Source: JBLFWJ01 sp047611425 (GTDB lineage Bacteria; Bacteroidota; Bacteroidia; UBA10329). From it: DNA of 17,624 bases. Below the pieces are notes generated by a model. That model ran no database searches and had not been told where the DNA came from. It saw only the letters and a list, made by a program, of their open reading frames with translations. This document shows, one piece after another, positions 6,519 through 14,017 of this stretch. Every line of letters begins with the position of its first letter. Within the stretch, counting starts at the first letter, position 1. The stretch is from assembly GCA_047611425.1 (NCBI GenBank), contig JBLFWJ010000057.1:1-17624 (forward strand). The letters run 5' to 3'. The position numbers and the translations under genes were made by a program.

Positions 6519-8294
6519 TCACATTCGTTCTGGAACGTCAACCCCAATCAATTTCATGGAAGTGGAAATAACCTGAGCAGCCATCTTCGAAATTCTTAAT
6601 CGCAATTGCTGCTTCTGTACATCCTCCTCTTTCATGATATGATGATCGTGATAGAATTGATTGTATTCCTTCGCTAATTCGTACGTGTAATTGGCCAATC
6701 CAGATGGGTCGTACTGATCACCTGCATCCTTGATAGCATCAGGAAATTGAGAAATCAATCGAATCAATCCTCGCTCTTTATCACTGAGTTCAAGACCAGA
6801 AATCGAATCCGAATTCACATCCATCTTTCGTAGAACAGAACGGATTCTAGCATGCGTATATTGAATAAATGGCCCAGTGTTTCCTTGCATGTCAATGCTC
6901 TCCGCTGGATTGAAAACCATTCGCTTTTTCGGATCAACCTTTAACATGAAATACTTAAGCGCTCCCATTCCGATTAGTTCGAAAAGAGTGTTGGCCTCCT
7001 CCTCACTCAGCTCTTCAAGCTTTCCTCGATCTTGAGAATTTTCTTTGGCCGTTTTAATCATTTCAGCCATCAAATCATCCGCATCCACGGCTGTTCCCTC
7101 ACGGGATTTCATTTTCCCGTCAGGCAATTCCACCATCCCATAAGAAAGGTGGTAGCAGTTTTGGGCCCACTCGTATCCCAGTTTTTCTAAAATCTGAAAC
7201 AACACTTTAAAGTGGTAATCCTGCTCGTTTCCAACGGTGTAAATCAGCTGATTTAACTCTGGCCAATCTTCATTCCGAAGTATGGCTGTGCCGATATCCT
7301 GCGTCATGTAAACGGTGGTTCCGTCAGCACGCATCAACAGCTTTTCATCAAGACCTTTATCTGTCAAATCAACCCAGATGGAATTGTCTTTATGTTGAGT
7401 AAACATTCCTTTTTCCAAGCCTAAATTGACTTTGTCTCGACCAACTTTAAACGTATCACTTTCGTAATACAGCTTATCAAAATCAACTCCCAGATTCTCA
7501 TAGGTCACATCAAAACCCTTGTAAACCCAGCCATTCATAGTTCGCCAAATCTCCAATACTTCAGCGTCTTCAGCCTCCCATTTCCTCAGCATTTCTCGGG
7601 CCTCAACAATCATTGAAGCCTCTTGTTTTGCCTCCTTTTCGGTTTTTCCTAGATCGATTAACTCAGCAATCTGCTTTTTATAAGCTTGTTCAAATTGCAC
7701 GTAATAATCACCTACCAACTTGTCGCCTTTAATCCCAGTGGAATCTGGTGTATCACCATTACCCCACTTCTGCCAAGCCAACATGCTTTTGCAAATGTGG
7801 ATACCACGGTCATTTACAATCTGAACTTTCTTTACCTCATGGCCATTTGCCTTAAGAATTTCAGCAACCGAATGACCTAAAAGGATGTTTCGGATGTGTC
7901 CTAAATGCAGCGGTTTGTTGGTGTTCGGTGATGCCGACTCAACCATGATATTTCGGCTGTGATTACCTTTTGCTCTGAAGCCGAAATTCTCCACACCAGT
8001 CATTGATCCAAGTTCCGTAATCCAGTATTCACTTGAATACGAGATATTCAGAAAGCCTTTAACCACGTTGAATCCAACGACTTGCTCAATATTCTCAACT
8101 AGCCATTCTCCAATCTTGGTTCCGACTGCTTCCGGTGCGCCTCCGGCTAATTTGAGCAATGGAAACACCACCAAAGTGACATCACCCTCAAACTCCTTTC
8201 TTGTTTTTTGAAGCTGAACCTGGTTCTCGTTCGGTGTCTTTCCGAAGAGCAACTCGATTGCTTCCGGTATTCGATTCAATAATTCCTGTGTCAT
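6519..8294 (-). CDS. argS: Arginyl-tRNA synthetase
   Basis: A 591-residue class I aminoacyl-tRNA synthetase that charges tRNA-Arg with arginine in the cytoplasm. Domains in order: an N-terminal Add-1 tRNA-recognition domain (about 1-110); the class I catalytic core beginning 'VESASPNTNKPLHLGHIRN' with the HIGH-type motif H-L-G-H at 130-133; the degenerate KMSKS region 'LPDGKMKSREGT'; and the C-terminal anticodon-binding DALR domain ending 'MKLIGVDVPERM'. Length is normal for the family. The ATG at 8294-8292 overlaps the TGA stop of the arginase gene (8293-8291) in an ATGA arrangement, so translation is probably coupled to arginase. pyrF follows 47 bases downstream. No T-box-like leader is seen. 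Confidence 0.97.
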   Translation of the reverse strand: MTQELLNRIPEAIELLFGKTPNENQVQLQKTRKEFEGDVTLVVFPLLKLAGGAPEAVGTKIGEWLVENIEQVVGFNVVKGFLNISYSSEYWITELGSMTGVENFGFRAKGNHSRNIMVESASPNTNKPLHLGHIRNILLGHSVAEILKANGHEVKKVQIVNDRGIHICKSMLAWQKWGNGDTPDSTGIKGDKLVGDYYVQFEQAYKKQIAELIDLGKTEKEAKQEASMIVEAREMLRKWEAEDAEVLEIWRTMNGWVYKGFDVTYENLGVDFDKLYYESDTFKVGRDKVNLGLEKGMFTQHKDNSIWVDLTDKGLDEKLLMRADGTTVYMTQDIGTAILRNEDWPELNQLIYTVGNEQDYHFKVLFQILEKLGYEWAQNCYHLSYGMVELPDGKMKSREGTAVDADDLMAEMIKTAKENSQDRGKLEELSEEEANTLFELIGMGALKYFMLKVDPKKRMVFNPAESIDMQGNTGPFIQYTHARIRSVLRKMDVNSDSISGLELSDKERGLIRLISQFPDAIKDAGDQYDPSGLANYTYELAKEYNQFYHDHHIMKEEDVQKQQLRLRISKMAAQVISTSMKLIGVDVPERM

Positions 8295-9238
8295 TTCCTC
8301 GACTCAATCAGTTCTGCACTCAATTTTAATATGTCGAAAGCCACGTTGGCCATCGCATTCTTGGTATCCAAGGTTGGGTTCACTTCAACCATTTCAAAGC
8401 ATTGTGTTTTCGGACTTGATAAGAAAACCCCGAGCAAATCCTTTACCTCATCAGGCATCAAACCTCCGTCAACCGGTGTTCCTGTACCAACAGAAACGCT
8501 GGTATCCATGCTATCTACATCAAGCGAAATATAGATGAGATCGCAATCTTTTAAGTGATCCATGCATGTATCGGCAATAGCGGTAGCTCCTTTTTCTCGA
8601 AGATGCTCAACCAAATGAACGGGCATGTTGTATTTCTTAACCAAAGACTCTTCAGCAACATCTGGATCTCGAATTCCAATGAAGATTAAATCCTCTCCAT
8701 TTAGACTTGCGCCACAGTCACTCGTGTTTTTCAATTGGTCCCAAAACCTTTTGGTTGAATCTGGAACCTCGTGATAAGTACATTCAGTATTATCATCCTG
8801 TATTGCTGTGGCTAGTGGCATACCGTGAATGTTGCCGCTATTTGTGGTGTACGGAGTATTCAGATCAAAGTGTGCATCAATCCAAATCACACCAATTCTT
8901 TTGTCAGGATTTGCTTTTCGCAATCCGGCTAAGGTTCCTCCTGCACTTGCGTGATCTGCTGCCAATACCAACGGGTAGTTTCCAGCGCTAAAAACGGACG
9001 CAACATTGTCGCAAACATCCCGATAAACCTGAACCATACTTTCGATTCGGTGTGCCCTTGGATGATGATCTTCAAAATCCAATGAGTGGTTTTGATCAGG
9101 TACGACAACTGTATCATACGGTGCGAAAAATCGATCTTCCTTATTGCGAGCTGCGACCTTCAGCGCGTCAATTCCTAGACTTGCCCCACGGGTTCCCGCG
9201 CCAATTTCTGATCGTACTTCTAGTAAGACTGTCTTCAT
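8291..9238 (-). CDS. Arginase (ureohydrolase family)
   Basis: A 315-residue binuclear-manganese ureohydrolase, most likely arginase (L-arginine + H2O to L-ornithine + urea). All six expected metal ligands are visible: H96 in 'AADHASAGGT', D121, H123 and D125 in 'WIDAHFDLNTPY', and D240 and D242 in 'SLDVDSMDTS'. The guanidinium-contacting region 'NSGNIHGMPLA' (133-142) and E285 in 'MVEVNP' are also present. Departures from the textbook pattern are AADH for GGDH and D-T for the usual D-P after the last metal motif; I recall similar variants in other Bacteroidota arginases. The N-terminus 'EVRSEIGAGTRGASLGIDAL' fits that group. I chose ATG at 9238-9236 rather than the TTG at 9247. It is the first gene of the minus block, divergent from ctlX, and coupled to argS. 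Agmatinase or formimidoylglutamase activity is a less likely alternative. Confidence 0.88.
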   Translation of the reverse strand: MKTVLLEVRSEIGAGTRGASLGIDALKVAARNKEDRFFAPYDTVVVPDQNHSLDFEDHHPRAHRIESMVQVYRDVCDNVASVFSAGNYPLVLAADHASAGGTLAGLRKANPDKRIGVIWIDAHFDLNTPYTTNSGNIHGMPLATAIQDDNTECTYHEVPDSTKRFWDQLKNTSDCGASLNGEDLIFIGIRDPDVAEESLVKKYNMPVHLVEHLREKGATAIADTCMDHLKDCDLIYISLDVDSMDTSVSVGTGTPVDGGLMPDEVKDLLGVFLSSPKTQCFEMVEVNPTLDTKNAMANVAFDILKLSAELIESRK

Positions 9239-9384
9239 TACATACAAATTTAGATGGTGGTTTGGGGACGAAATCGGCTACAAAGGTAAGGTTCTTACCG
9301 GCCTTCAAACGAACTCAAACCCAGTTGAATTCATCTGTTTTTCACAATCATGTTTGTGTTACTTCGTTAATTGATAATTCAACG
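9239..9384. promoter_or_regulatory. Divergent arginase/ctlX control region with nested inverted repeats
   Basis: This 146-base gap must hold promoters for both directions. Three inverted repeats are visible: GGTAAG-GTT-CTTACC (9285-9299); an outer pair GTTGAATT (9324-9331) and AATTCAAC (9376-9383) whose right arm ends one base before the ctlX ATG; and, inside it, CACAA (9343-9347) with TTGTG (9354-9358). On the minus strand TAAATTTG (9252-9245) matches the Bacteroidota -7 consensus TAnnTTTG, but it would leave almost no leader before the arginase ATG and has no good -33 TTTG. On the plus strand CATGTTTG (9349-9356) is a one-mismatch -7 candidate for ctlX. Operator function is inference. Confidence 0.45.
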
Positions 9385-10302
9385 ATGCCCAACCAACTTA
9401 CATCTCATGTTTTGATGATCCGTCCGGTCAATTTTGGATACAATAAAGAAACGGCCGTCAATAATCATTATCAGAATTCGAGTGTTGGACTTGAAGAAAA
9501 GGAGGTTCAGAAACAAGCGCTTCATGAATTTGATGGATTGGTAAGTAAATTGAGATTATCTGGGATTTCGGTTACAGTCATCGAAGACACCACCGAACCG
9601 CGTACCCCAGATTCGATTTTTCCAAATAATTGGGTTTCATTTCATGTTGATGGTCGTATAGTTCTCTATCCAATGTTTGCCAAGAATCGAAGGACAGAGC
9701 GGAGACTTGATATTTTAGAAGGCCTCAATCGAGATGATTCTCAAGTTTTCGACATGAGTAATCTTGAATCCGAAAATCTGTTTCTAGAAGGAACCGGAAG
9801 CATGGTTCTTGACCGAAACAATAAGGTGGTTTATGCCTGTTTATCCCAACGAACAGATCAAATATTACTGGATAATTGGGCCGAGGAAATGGGATATTCC
9901 GTTTGTGCTTTTCACGCAACTCAAATGGTGAATGGAATTGAAAAATCAATTTACCACACCAACGTAATGATGAGTGTTGGGGAAGATGTTGCCATTATCT
10001 GCCTTGAGGTAATCCGGAACATGGAAGAAAGAAATCACGTCTTGAAGTCGCTTGAATCAACAGGCCGACAGATTATTGAAATCAACGAAAGCCAGGTCAA
10101 TCAATTTGCTGGAAACATGCTTCAACTGGAAAACCACGATGGAGAAAGGATCATGGTGATGTCAACTCAAGCTTTTCAAAGTATGAATGAGTCTCAAACC
10201 ACTCAGATTGAGCATGATTCTAAAATCGTTCACTCCTCTTTAAATACAATCGAAAAATTTGGTGGAGGAAGTGCGAGATGTATGCTGGCTGAAGTTTTTT
10301 AG
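9385..10302 (+). CDS. ctlX: CtlX-type amidinohydrolase/amidinotransferase-fold protein
   Basis: A 305-residue protein of the pentein (DDAH / arginine deiminase / amidinotransferase) superfamily, of the group that annotation pipelines call citrulline utilization hydrolase CtlX. Recognisable blocks are 'RTPDSIFPNNWVSFH' (substrate-binding strand), 'FLEGTGSMVLDR', 'YACLSQRTD', the catalytic His in 'YHTNVMMSVG' (H191) and the C-terminal nucleophile Cys in 'GGGSARCMLAEVF' (C299). Superfamily members act on guanidino or ureido groups through a Cys-His pair; substrate (citrulline, a methylarginine or other) cannot be fixed here. The reading frame stays open far upstream (to 9052) antisense to arginase, but homology starts after the ATG at 9385-9387 (MPNQLTSHVLMIRPVNFG), which I take as the start. 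It is divergent from arginase, which supports a role in arginine/citrulline/ornithine metabolism. Confidence 0.82.
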   Translation: MPNQLTSHVLMIRPVNFGYNKETAVNNHYQNSSVGLEEKEVQKQALHEFDGLVSKLRLSGISVTVIEDTTEPRTPDSIFPNNWVSFHVDGRIVLYPMFAKNRRTERRLDILEGLNRDDSQVFDMSNLESENLFLEGTGSMVLDRNNKVVYACLSQRTDQILLDNWAEEMGYSVCAFHATQMVNGIEKSIYHTNVMMSVGEDVAIICLEVIRNMEERNHVLKSLESTGRQIIEINESQVNQFAGNMLQLENHDGERIMVMSTQAFQSMNESQTTQIEHDSKIVHSSLNTIEKFGGGSARCMLAEVF

Positions 10303-10344
10303 CGCATGAAGAATCATTTACTTTGCCAGCACTAATGAATACTC

Positions 10345-10370
10345 GAATCCAACTTTCATCCTTTGGATTC
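10345..10370. other. Perfect 8-bp stem-loop between ctlX and the SDR gene
   Basis: GAATCCAA (10345-10352) and TTGGATTC (10363-10370) are exact reverse complements around a 10-base loop. It sits 43 bases after the ctlX stop and 16 bases before the likely SDR ATG. There is no T-tract after it, so it may be a weak terminator, a leader structure or an operator. It overlaps the TTG at 10363, which argues against using that TTG as the SDR start. Confidence 0.45.
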
Positions 10371-10386
10371 TGAATCAAACGATACG

Positions 10387-11163
10387 ATGCAAAAGGAATA
10401 CGCGCTGGTAACAGGGGCAGGTAGAGGTCTTGGAAAATGCTACACAGAGGAGCTGGCTAAGCGAGGTATGAACATCATTCTGGTTGGGCTTCATTTGGAT
10501 GAACTTGATGAAGTTGCTTCTGAACTCCGGTCTGAGTTTGGAATTGAAACGGCTCAAATTCAATGCGACTTGAGTATAAAAGATGAGATTGTAACGATGG
10601 CGAAAGAGGTAAACTCTAAGTACGCTGTCTCAACTTTAATCAACAATGCTGGGCTTGGCGGATCCAAGAAATATGTTGATGCTGATGTTGATTATGTGAA
10701 TCAAATCATTCAGGTAAATGTTATGGGTACAGCGCTGGTTACCCACCAATTACTCCCCAATTTATTAAAGCAACCAAAGGGATACATTTTGAATGTCTCT
10801 AGTATTGCAGCGTACAGTCCGATGGGATTCAAAACTGTTTATCCTGCATCCAAGGCTTTTATTGATCATTTTTCTCACGGTTTGCGACAAGAACTGGCAG
10901 AAACAAATGTGTTTGTGGGTGAGATTCATCCCGGCCCTATGCCAACCAGCGAAGAACGAACCGAGCGAATGAATAAACAGGGAGCATTTGCCAAGTTAGC
11001 CTTGCTAACACCTGAAACTGTGGCCGAAGTCAGCATCAGAAAGTTGTTTCAGCGCAAGTCTTCCATTATTCTAAATTGGGCAAACTGGCTCAATCTTATG
11101 CTAATGCGCGTATTTCCTAAAAAGGCCATCACCAAATTGGTAAAGAAGGAATTGGAAAGCTGA
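10387..11163 (+). CDS. Short-chain dehydrogenase/reductase (classical SDR)
   Basis: A 258-residue classical SDR oxidoreductase using NAD(P)(H). The cofactor motif T-G-A-G-R-G-L-G is at residues 9-16, N-N-A-G at 86-89, catalytic Ser in 'NVSSIAAY' (S138/S139), and the Y-x-x-x-K pair Y152/K156 in 'YPASKAF'; after this comes 'EIHPGPMPT', a typical post-catalytic P-G motif. The C-terminal part is unusually hydrophobic and basic ('LNWANWLNLMLMRVFPKKAITKLVKKELES'-like region, residues about 229-258), suggesting membrane association, as in DltE-like or hydroxysteroid-dehydrogenase-like SDRs. I chose the ATG at 10387-10389 (MQKEYALVTGAG), 24 bases downstream of a TTG. Substrate unknown. It lies between ctlX and the DUF1905 gene, 35 bases before the latter. 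Confidence 0.88.
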   Translation: MQKEYALVTGAGRGLGKCYTEELAKRGMNIILVGLHLDELDEVASELRSEFGIETAQIQCDLSIKDEIVTMAKEVNSKYAVSTLINNAGLGGSKKYVDADVDYVNQIIQVNVMGTALVTHQLLPNLLKQPKGYILNVSSIAAYSPMGFKTVYPASKAFIDHFSHGLRQELAETNVFVGEIHPGPMPTSEERTERMNKQGAFAKLALLTPETVAEVSIRKLFQRKSSIILNWANWLNLMLMRVFPKKAITKLVKKELES

Positions 11164-11198
11164 GCTTGCTTCCATATCAAGTGTGATATTTTTATGCC

Positions 11199-11720
11199 AT
11201 GGAATTCAAATCCACACTAGACAAAGGCGATTCTGACATCTACCATTGGTACTTTCCGGTTCCATCAGAAATTGGCGATTCCTTTATTAATGGTCGTGAT
11301 CGAGGAGTTATCTGTACAGTTAATGGCAAAGAGAAATACCATTGCGCGATTCATGGTGATGGCCAAGGCGCCTACATTATCATGCTTAATCGGCAACGCT
11401 GCAAAAAGCTTGGGCTTGTAAAAGGCCAATCATTTACGGTGGAGTTGCAAAAGGACACTTCGGAATATGGTGTTCCAATGATTGAAGAACTGCGCGAAGT
11501 TTTGGTTCAAATGCCAGATGCAGATGAGCATTTTCATAAAATGACGAAGGGAAAGCAGCGCACTTTAATCTACTGGGTGCAGAATGTAAAAAGCTCCGAG
11601 ATTAAAATCCGAAGGGCCCTTGTAATGACAAACCACATTGAAGAATTGAGTGGTGATGTTGATTACAAGCTTCTAAATGTGCAGATGAAAGAAGCCAACC
11701 AGTCAGCAAAAAGAACTTAG
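11199..11720 (+). CDS. DUF1905 / YdeI-OmpD-associated family protein
   Basis: A 173-residue soluble protein with two recognisable parts. Residues about 1-85 form a DUF1905 domain (a small beta barrel; 'WYFPVPSEIGDSF', then 'VNGKEKYHCAIHGDGQGAYIIMLNRQRCKKLGL'-like region and 'GQSFTVELQKD'). Residues about 95-150 resemble the YdeI/OmpD-associated helical region ('HFHKMTKGKQRTLIYWVQ' followed by 'EIKIRRALVMTNHI'). This family has been linked by name to bacteriocin protection in enterobacteria, but no biochemical function is established and I assign none. ATG at 11199 follows a 35-base gap after the SDR gene, so the two are probably co-transcribed. No signal peptide or membrane segment is visible. 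Confidence 0.8.
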   Translation: MEFKSTLDKGDSDIYHWYFPVPSEIGDSFINGRDRGVICTVNGKEKYHCAIHGDGQGAYIIMLNRQRCKKLGLVKGQSFTVELQKDTSEYGVPMIEELREVLVQMPDADEHFHKMTKGKQRTLIYWVQNVKSSEIKIRRALVMTNHIEELSGDVDYKLLNVQMKEANQSAKRT

Positions 11721-11799
11721 AATTTCCTCAGCATTTATTTAGCTTTTAGTGTGAGGTATCGTTTTCGTTTCCATATTTGACGATAGATAATTTGCTAAG

Positions 11800-13188
11800 A
11801 TGGAAAAAACGTATCGCGAGCTCGCTGATCAATTATTCAAATTGCCGATTGCTGGTTTTGAGGTGAACGATGCTCAACTCAATTTCAATGGAGTTGATCT
11901 TATGGCGATAATTGCTGAGCACGGTACCCCGCTCAAACTGACCTATCTTCCAAAAATCACAGAAAAGATTACTGAGGCTAAAGCCATTTTTGCTAAAGCC
12001 ATGGCAAAAGCAAATTACAAAGGTGATTACACTTACTGCTACTGTACGAAAAGTGCGCACTTTTCTTTTGTACTTGAAGAAGCGTTAAAGAATGGTGTCC
12101 AAATTGAGACTTCCTCTGCATTCGACATTCACATTCTAAATCGCCTCATCGATTCTGGTAAAATCGATAAAACGACTATTCTAATTCACAACGGATATAA
12201 GCGTGAGCTATACCTTGAATTGATTGCTGACCTTATTAACAGAGGGTATAATAGCATGCCCATTCTGGATAACAAGCTTGAGCTTGCTAAGCTAATGCCA
12301 ATGCTCGATCGAGACATTAACATCGGATTGAGAATTGCCACCGGGGAAGAACCAGCATCTAACTATTATTCATCTAGACTTGGCATCAGAAGGGTTGAAG
12401 TTTTGGATTTTTTCGAAGCTGAGATTAAGCCTAATCGCTCCGTCAAACTGAAAATGCTTCACTTTTTTATCGACAGTGGAATCGAGGACAGCTCGTATTA
12501 CTGGGATGAACTTGCAAAGTGTGTAGAGACATACTGCGCCTTAAAAAAGCTATGTCCAGATCTTCACACCTTAAATATTGGAGGTGGCTTCCCCGTTTGT
12601 TTTTCCCTGGTTCAAGAATTAGATCATCAAGGTTTGGCAGATGGAATAATTCGGTACATCAAGGAAAAATGTGACGAGGAGAATATTCCGGAACCGGACA
12701 TATTCACGGAATTTGGGAGTTATACTGTGGCAGAATCCGGAGCTGTGATTTATTCAATTATCGATCAGAAAAAGCAAAATGATGTAGAATGCTGGAATAT
12801 GATTGATAGTTCGTTCATCAACACTCTACCTGATAGTTGGGCCATAAATCAGAAGTTCATTTTACTTCCTATAAATAGGTGGAACGAGCCTTACGAGCAA
12901 GTTAATTTAGGTGGACTTACATGTGATAGCTTGGATCATTACAACCAAGAGGCCCACGATTCAAGCATTTTCATGCCAAAATATAATGCAGATCAACCAT
13001 TATATATTGGCTTTTTTCATACCGGAGCATATCAGCAAGCGCTTGGTGGGTACGGTGGTTTACAGCACTGTCTCATTCCCAGTCCTAAACAAGTTTTGAT
13101 CGGAAAAAATGAAGACGGATCACTCTATCATGAAGTGTTTTCAGAGGAGCAAAAGCCTGACTATATGATGAAGATTCTAGGTTATTGA
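11800..13188 (+). CDS. speA: Arginine decarboxylase (fold-type III PLP enzyme, flavobacterial type)
   Basis: A 462-residue PLP-dependent decarboxylase converting arginine to agmatine and CO2, the first step of polyamine synthesis through agmatine. It is the short form typical of Flavobacteriia rather than the roughly 630-residue enterobacterial SpeA. Visible motifs: PLP lysine K84 in 'YCYCTKSAHF'; 'LHFFIDSGIED' corresponding to the HFHVGS motif; 'LNIGGGFP' phosphate-binding glycines; 'TEFGSYTVAESG' corresponding to EPGR; catalytic C375-D376 in 'LTCDSLD'; and 'FFHTGAYQ' near the end. The C-terminus 'MMKILGY' matches the family as I recall it. ATG at 11800. It follows the DUF1905 gene by 79 bases. 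In related genomes an agmatinase gene often lies next to it; none is in this window. Diaminopimelate decarboxylase is the main alternative but fits less well. Confidence 0.9.
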   Translation: MEKTYRELADQLFKLPIAGFEVNDAQLNFNGVDLMAIIAEHGTPLKLTYLPKITEKITEAKAIFAKAMAKANYKGDYTYCYCTKSAHFSFVLEEALKNGVQIETSSAFDIHILNRLIDSGKIDKTTILIHNGYKRELYLELIADLINRGYNSMPILDNKLELAKLMPMLDRDINIGLRIATGEEPASNYYSSRLGIRRVEVLDFFEAEIKPNRSVKLKMLHFFIDSGIEDSSYYWDELAKCVETYCALKKLCPDLHTLNIGGGFPVCFSLVQELDHQGLADGIIRYIKEKCDEENIPEPDIFTEFGSYTVAESGAVIYSIIDQKKQNDVECWNMIDSSFINTLPDSWAINQKFILLPINRWNEPYEQVNLGGLTCDSLDHYNQEAHDSSIFMPKYNADQPLYIGFFHTGAYQQALGGYGGLQHCLIPSPKQVLIGKNEDGSLYHEVFSEEQKPDYMMKILGY

Positions 13189-13212
13189 TTATTTCTGAAC
13201 CTTATTGAAAAG

Positions 13213-13301
13213 TAGGCGTAGAAATTGGCGTAGGTAAATCACGTAGTCGTCATCTACTGATTAATTTACAATCAGGAAAACAAGGAACTGGCACAAGGAA
13301 C
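13213..13301. repeat. Short direct and inverted repeats upstream of the lipoprotein gene
   Basis: The 130-base gap after speA holds three CGTAG copies (13217-13221, 13229-13233, 13242-13246), a perfect stem CTGATT (13257-13262) with AATCAG (13270-13275) around a 7-base loop, and two copies of CAAGGAAC (13281-13288, 13294-13301) spaced 13 bases. The stem may terminate speA transcription but lacks a T-tract. The direct repeats could be operator half-sites for the lipoprotein gene; this is inference. Confidence 0.35.
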
Positions 13302-13318
13302 CAAATGAGCCGGTAAGC

Positions 13319-14017
13319 ATGAAAAAAATCACAACCACACTATCAAAGTTAGCCGCTTTGGTTATCATCCTTTCTTTAGGATCATGTTCCTCAACGGAGC
13401 AAGGAGCAGCGATTATCGAGCAAGGGGAAATTGTTTACGACTTGTCGTATCCACAATTCGGAGATGACAATCTTATCGCATCTATGTTTCCATCAAGCAT
13501 GAGCTTTAAGTTCAAAGACAATATGACTCGCAGCGACCTAAAAACCAGAATGGCGGTTTTCAGCACTACGTTCGTTACAGACAAAGACAATAGGACACTT
13601 ACCCATTTAGTGAAAATTGCAAGCAAGAAATCCGGGCTTATTTTAGATTCGGCTGATATAATGAAAGATTATGCCAAGAAACCCGAGGGGATGCAGGTCA
13701 CCCTTACGGACTCCACAAAATCTATTGCTGGCTTTACCTGCAAGCATGCCCTTGTTACTTTTGATGACAAGCCAGAAAAGACTTTCGACCTCTACTATAC
13801 TGAAGAGATTGCAATAAACGATCCTAACTGGTGCTCTCCTTATCAAGAAATTCCTGGAGTATTGATGCAAGCCAGGGTAAAGAAATTCAACATTGAAATG
13901 CAGATTACCGCAAGTGAAGTTGTTGCTAGCGATTATGACTCTGCTGAATTTGTTATTCCAAACGACTTCGAACCAATAACACCAGAGGAAATGGCTGACA
14001 TTTTCCAAAGTTTCTGA
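13319..14017 (+). CDS. Putative lipoprotein, GLPGLI/DUF4412-like
   Basis: A 232-residue predicted lipoprotein. Residues 1-23 form a lipoprotein signal peptide with lipobox L-G-S-C (acylated Cys23 after a hydrophobic core LAALVIILSL). The mature part begins 'IIEQGEIVYDLSYP' and contains 'DSTKSIAGFTCKHALVTFDD' (I-A-G-F-T-C at 136-141), which resembles the 'I-x-G-Y-x-C' pattern of GLPGLI and DUF4412 proteins that are common in the Bacteroidota envelope and have no defined biochemical role. It is beta-rich in appearance with two Cys after the lipid anchor (C141, and one in 'DPNWCSPYQEIPG'), which could form a disulfide. It is probably periplasm-facing on the outer membrane. ATG at 13319 is followed at once by a basic n-region (MKKITT). 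The likely ftsK start lies 103 bases downstream. Confidence 0.75.
   Translation: MKKITTTLSKLAALVIILSLGSCSSTEQGAAIIEQGEIVYDLSYPQFGDDNLIASMFPSSMSFKFKDNMTRSDLKTRMAVFSTTFVTDKDNRTLTHLVKIASKKSGLILDSADIMKDYAKKPEGMQVTLTDSTKSIAGFTCKHALVTFDDKPEKTFDLYYTEEIAINDPNWCSPYQEIPGVLMQARVKKFNIEMQITASEVVASDYDSAEFVIPNDFEPITPEEMADIFQSF

Noticed and set aside
9245..9252. TAAATTTG as a firm promoter for arginase
   Set aside because: Matches the -7 consensus, but sits only 6 bases before the ATG and has no proper -33 TTTG; kept only as a remark in the control-region entry.
9052..9384. Open frame extending ctlX upstream by 111 codons
   Set aside because: It lies antisense to the arginase gene, shows no resemblance to the family, and the expected N-terminus begins at the ATG at 9385.
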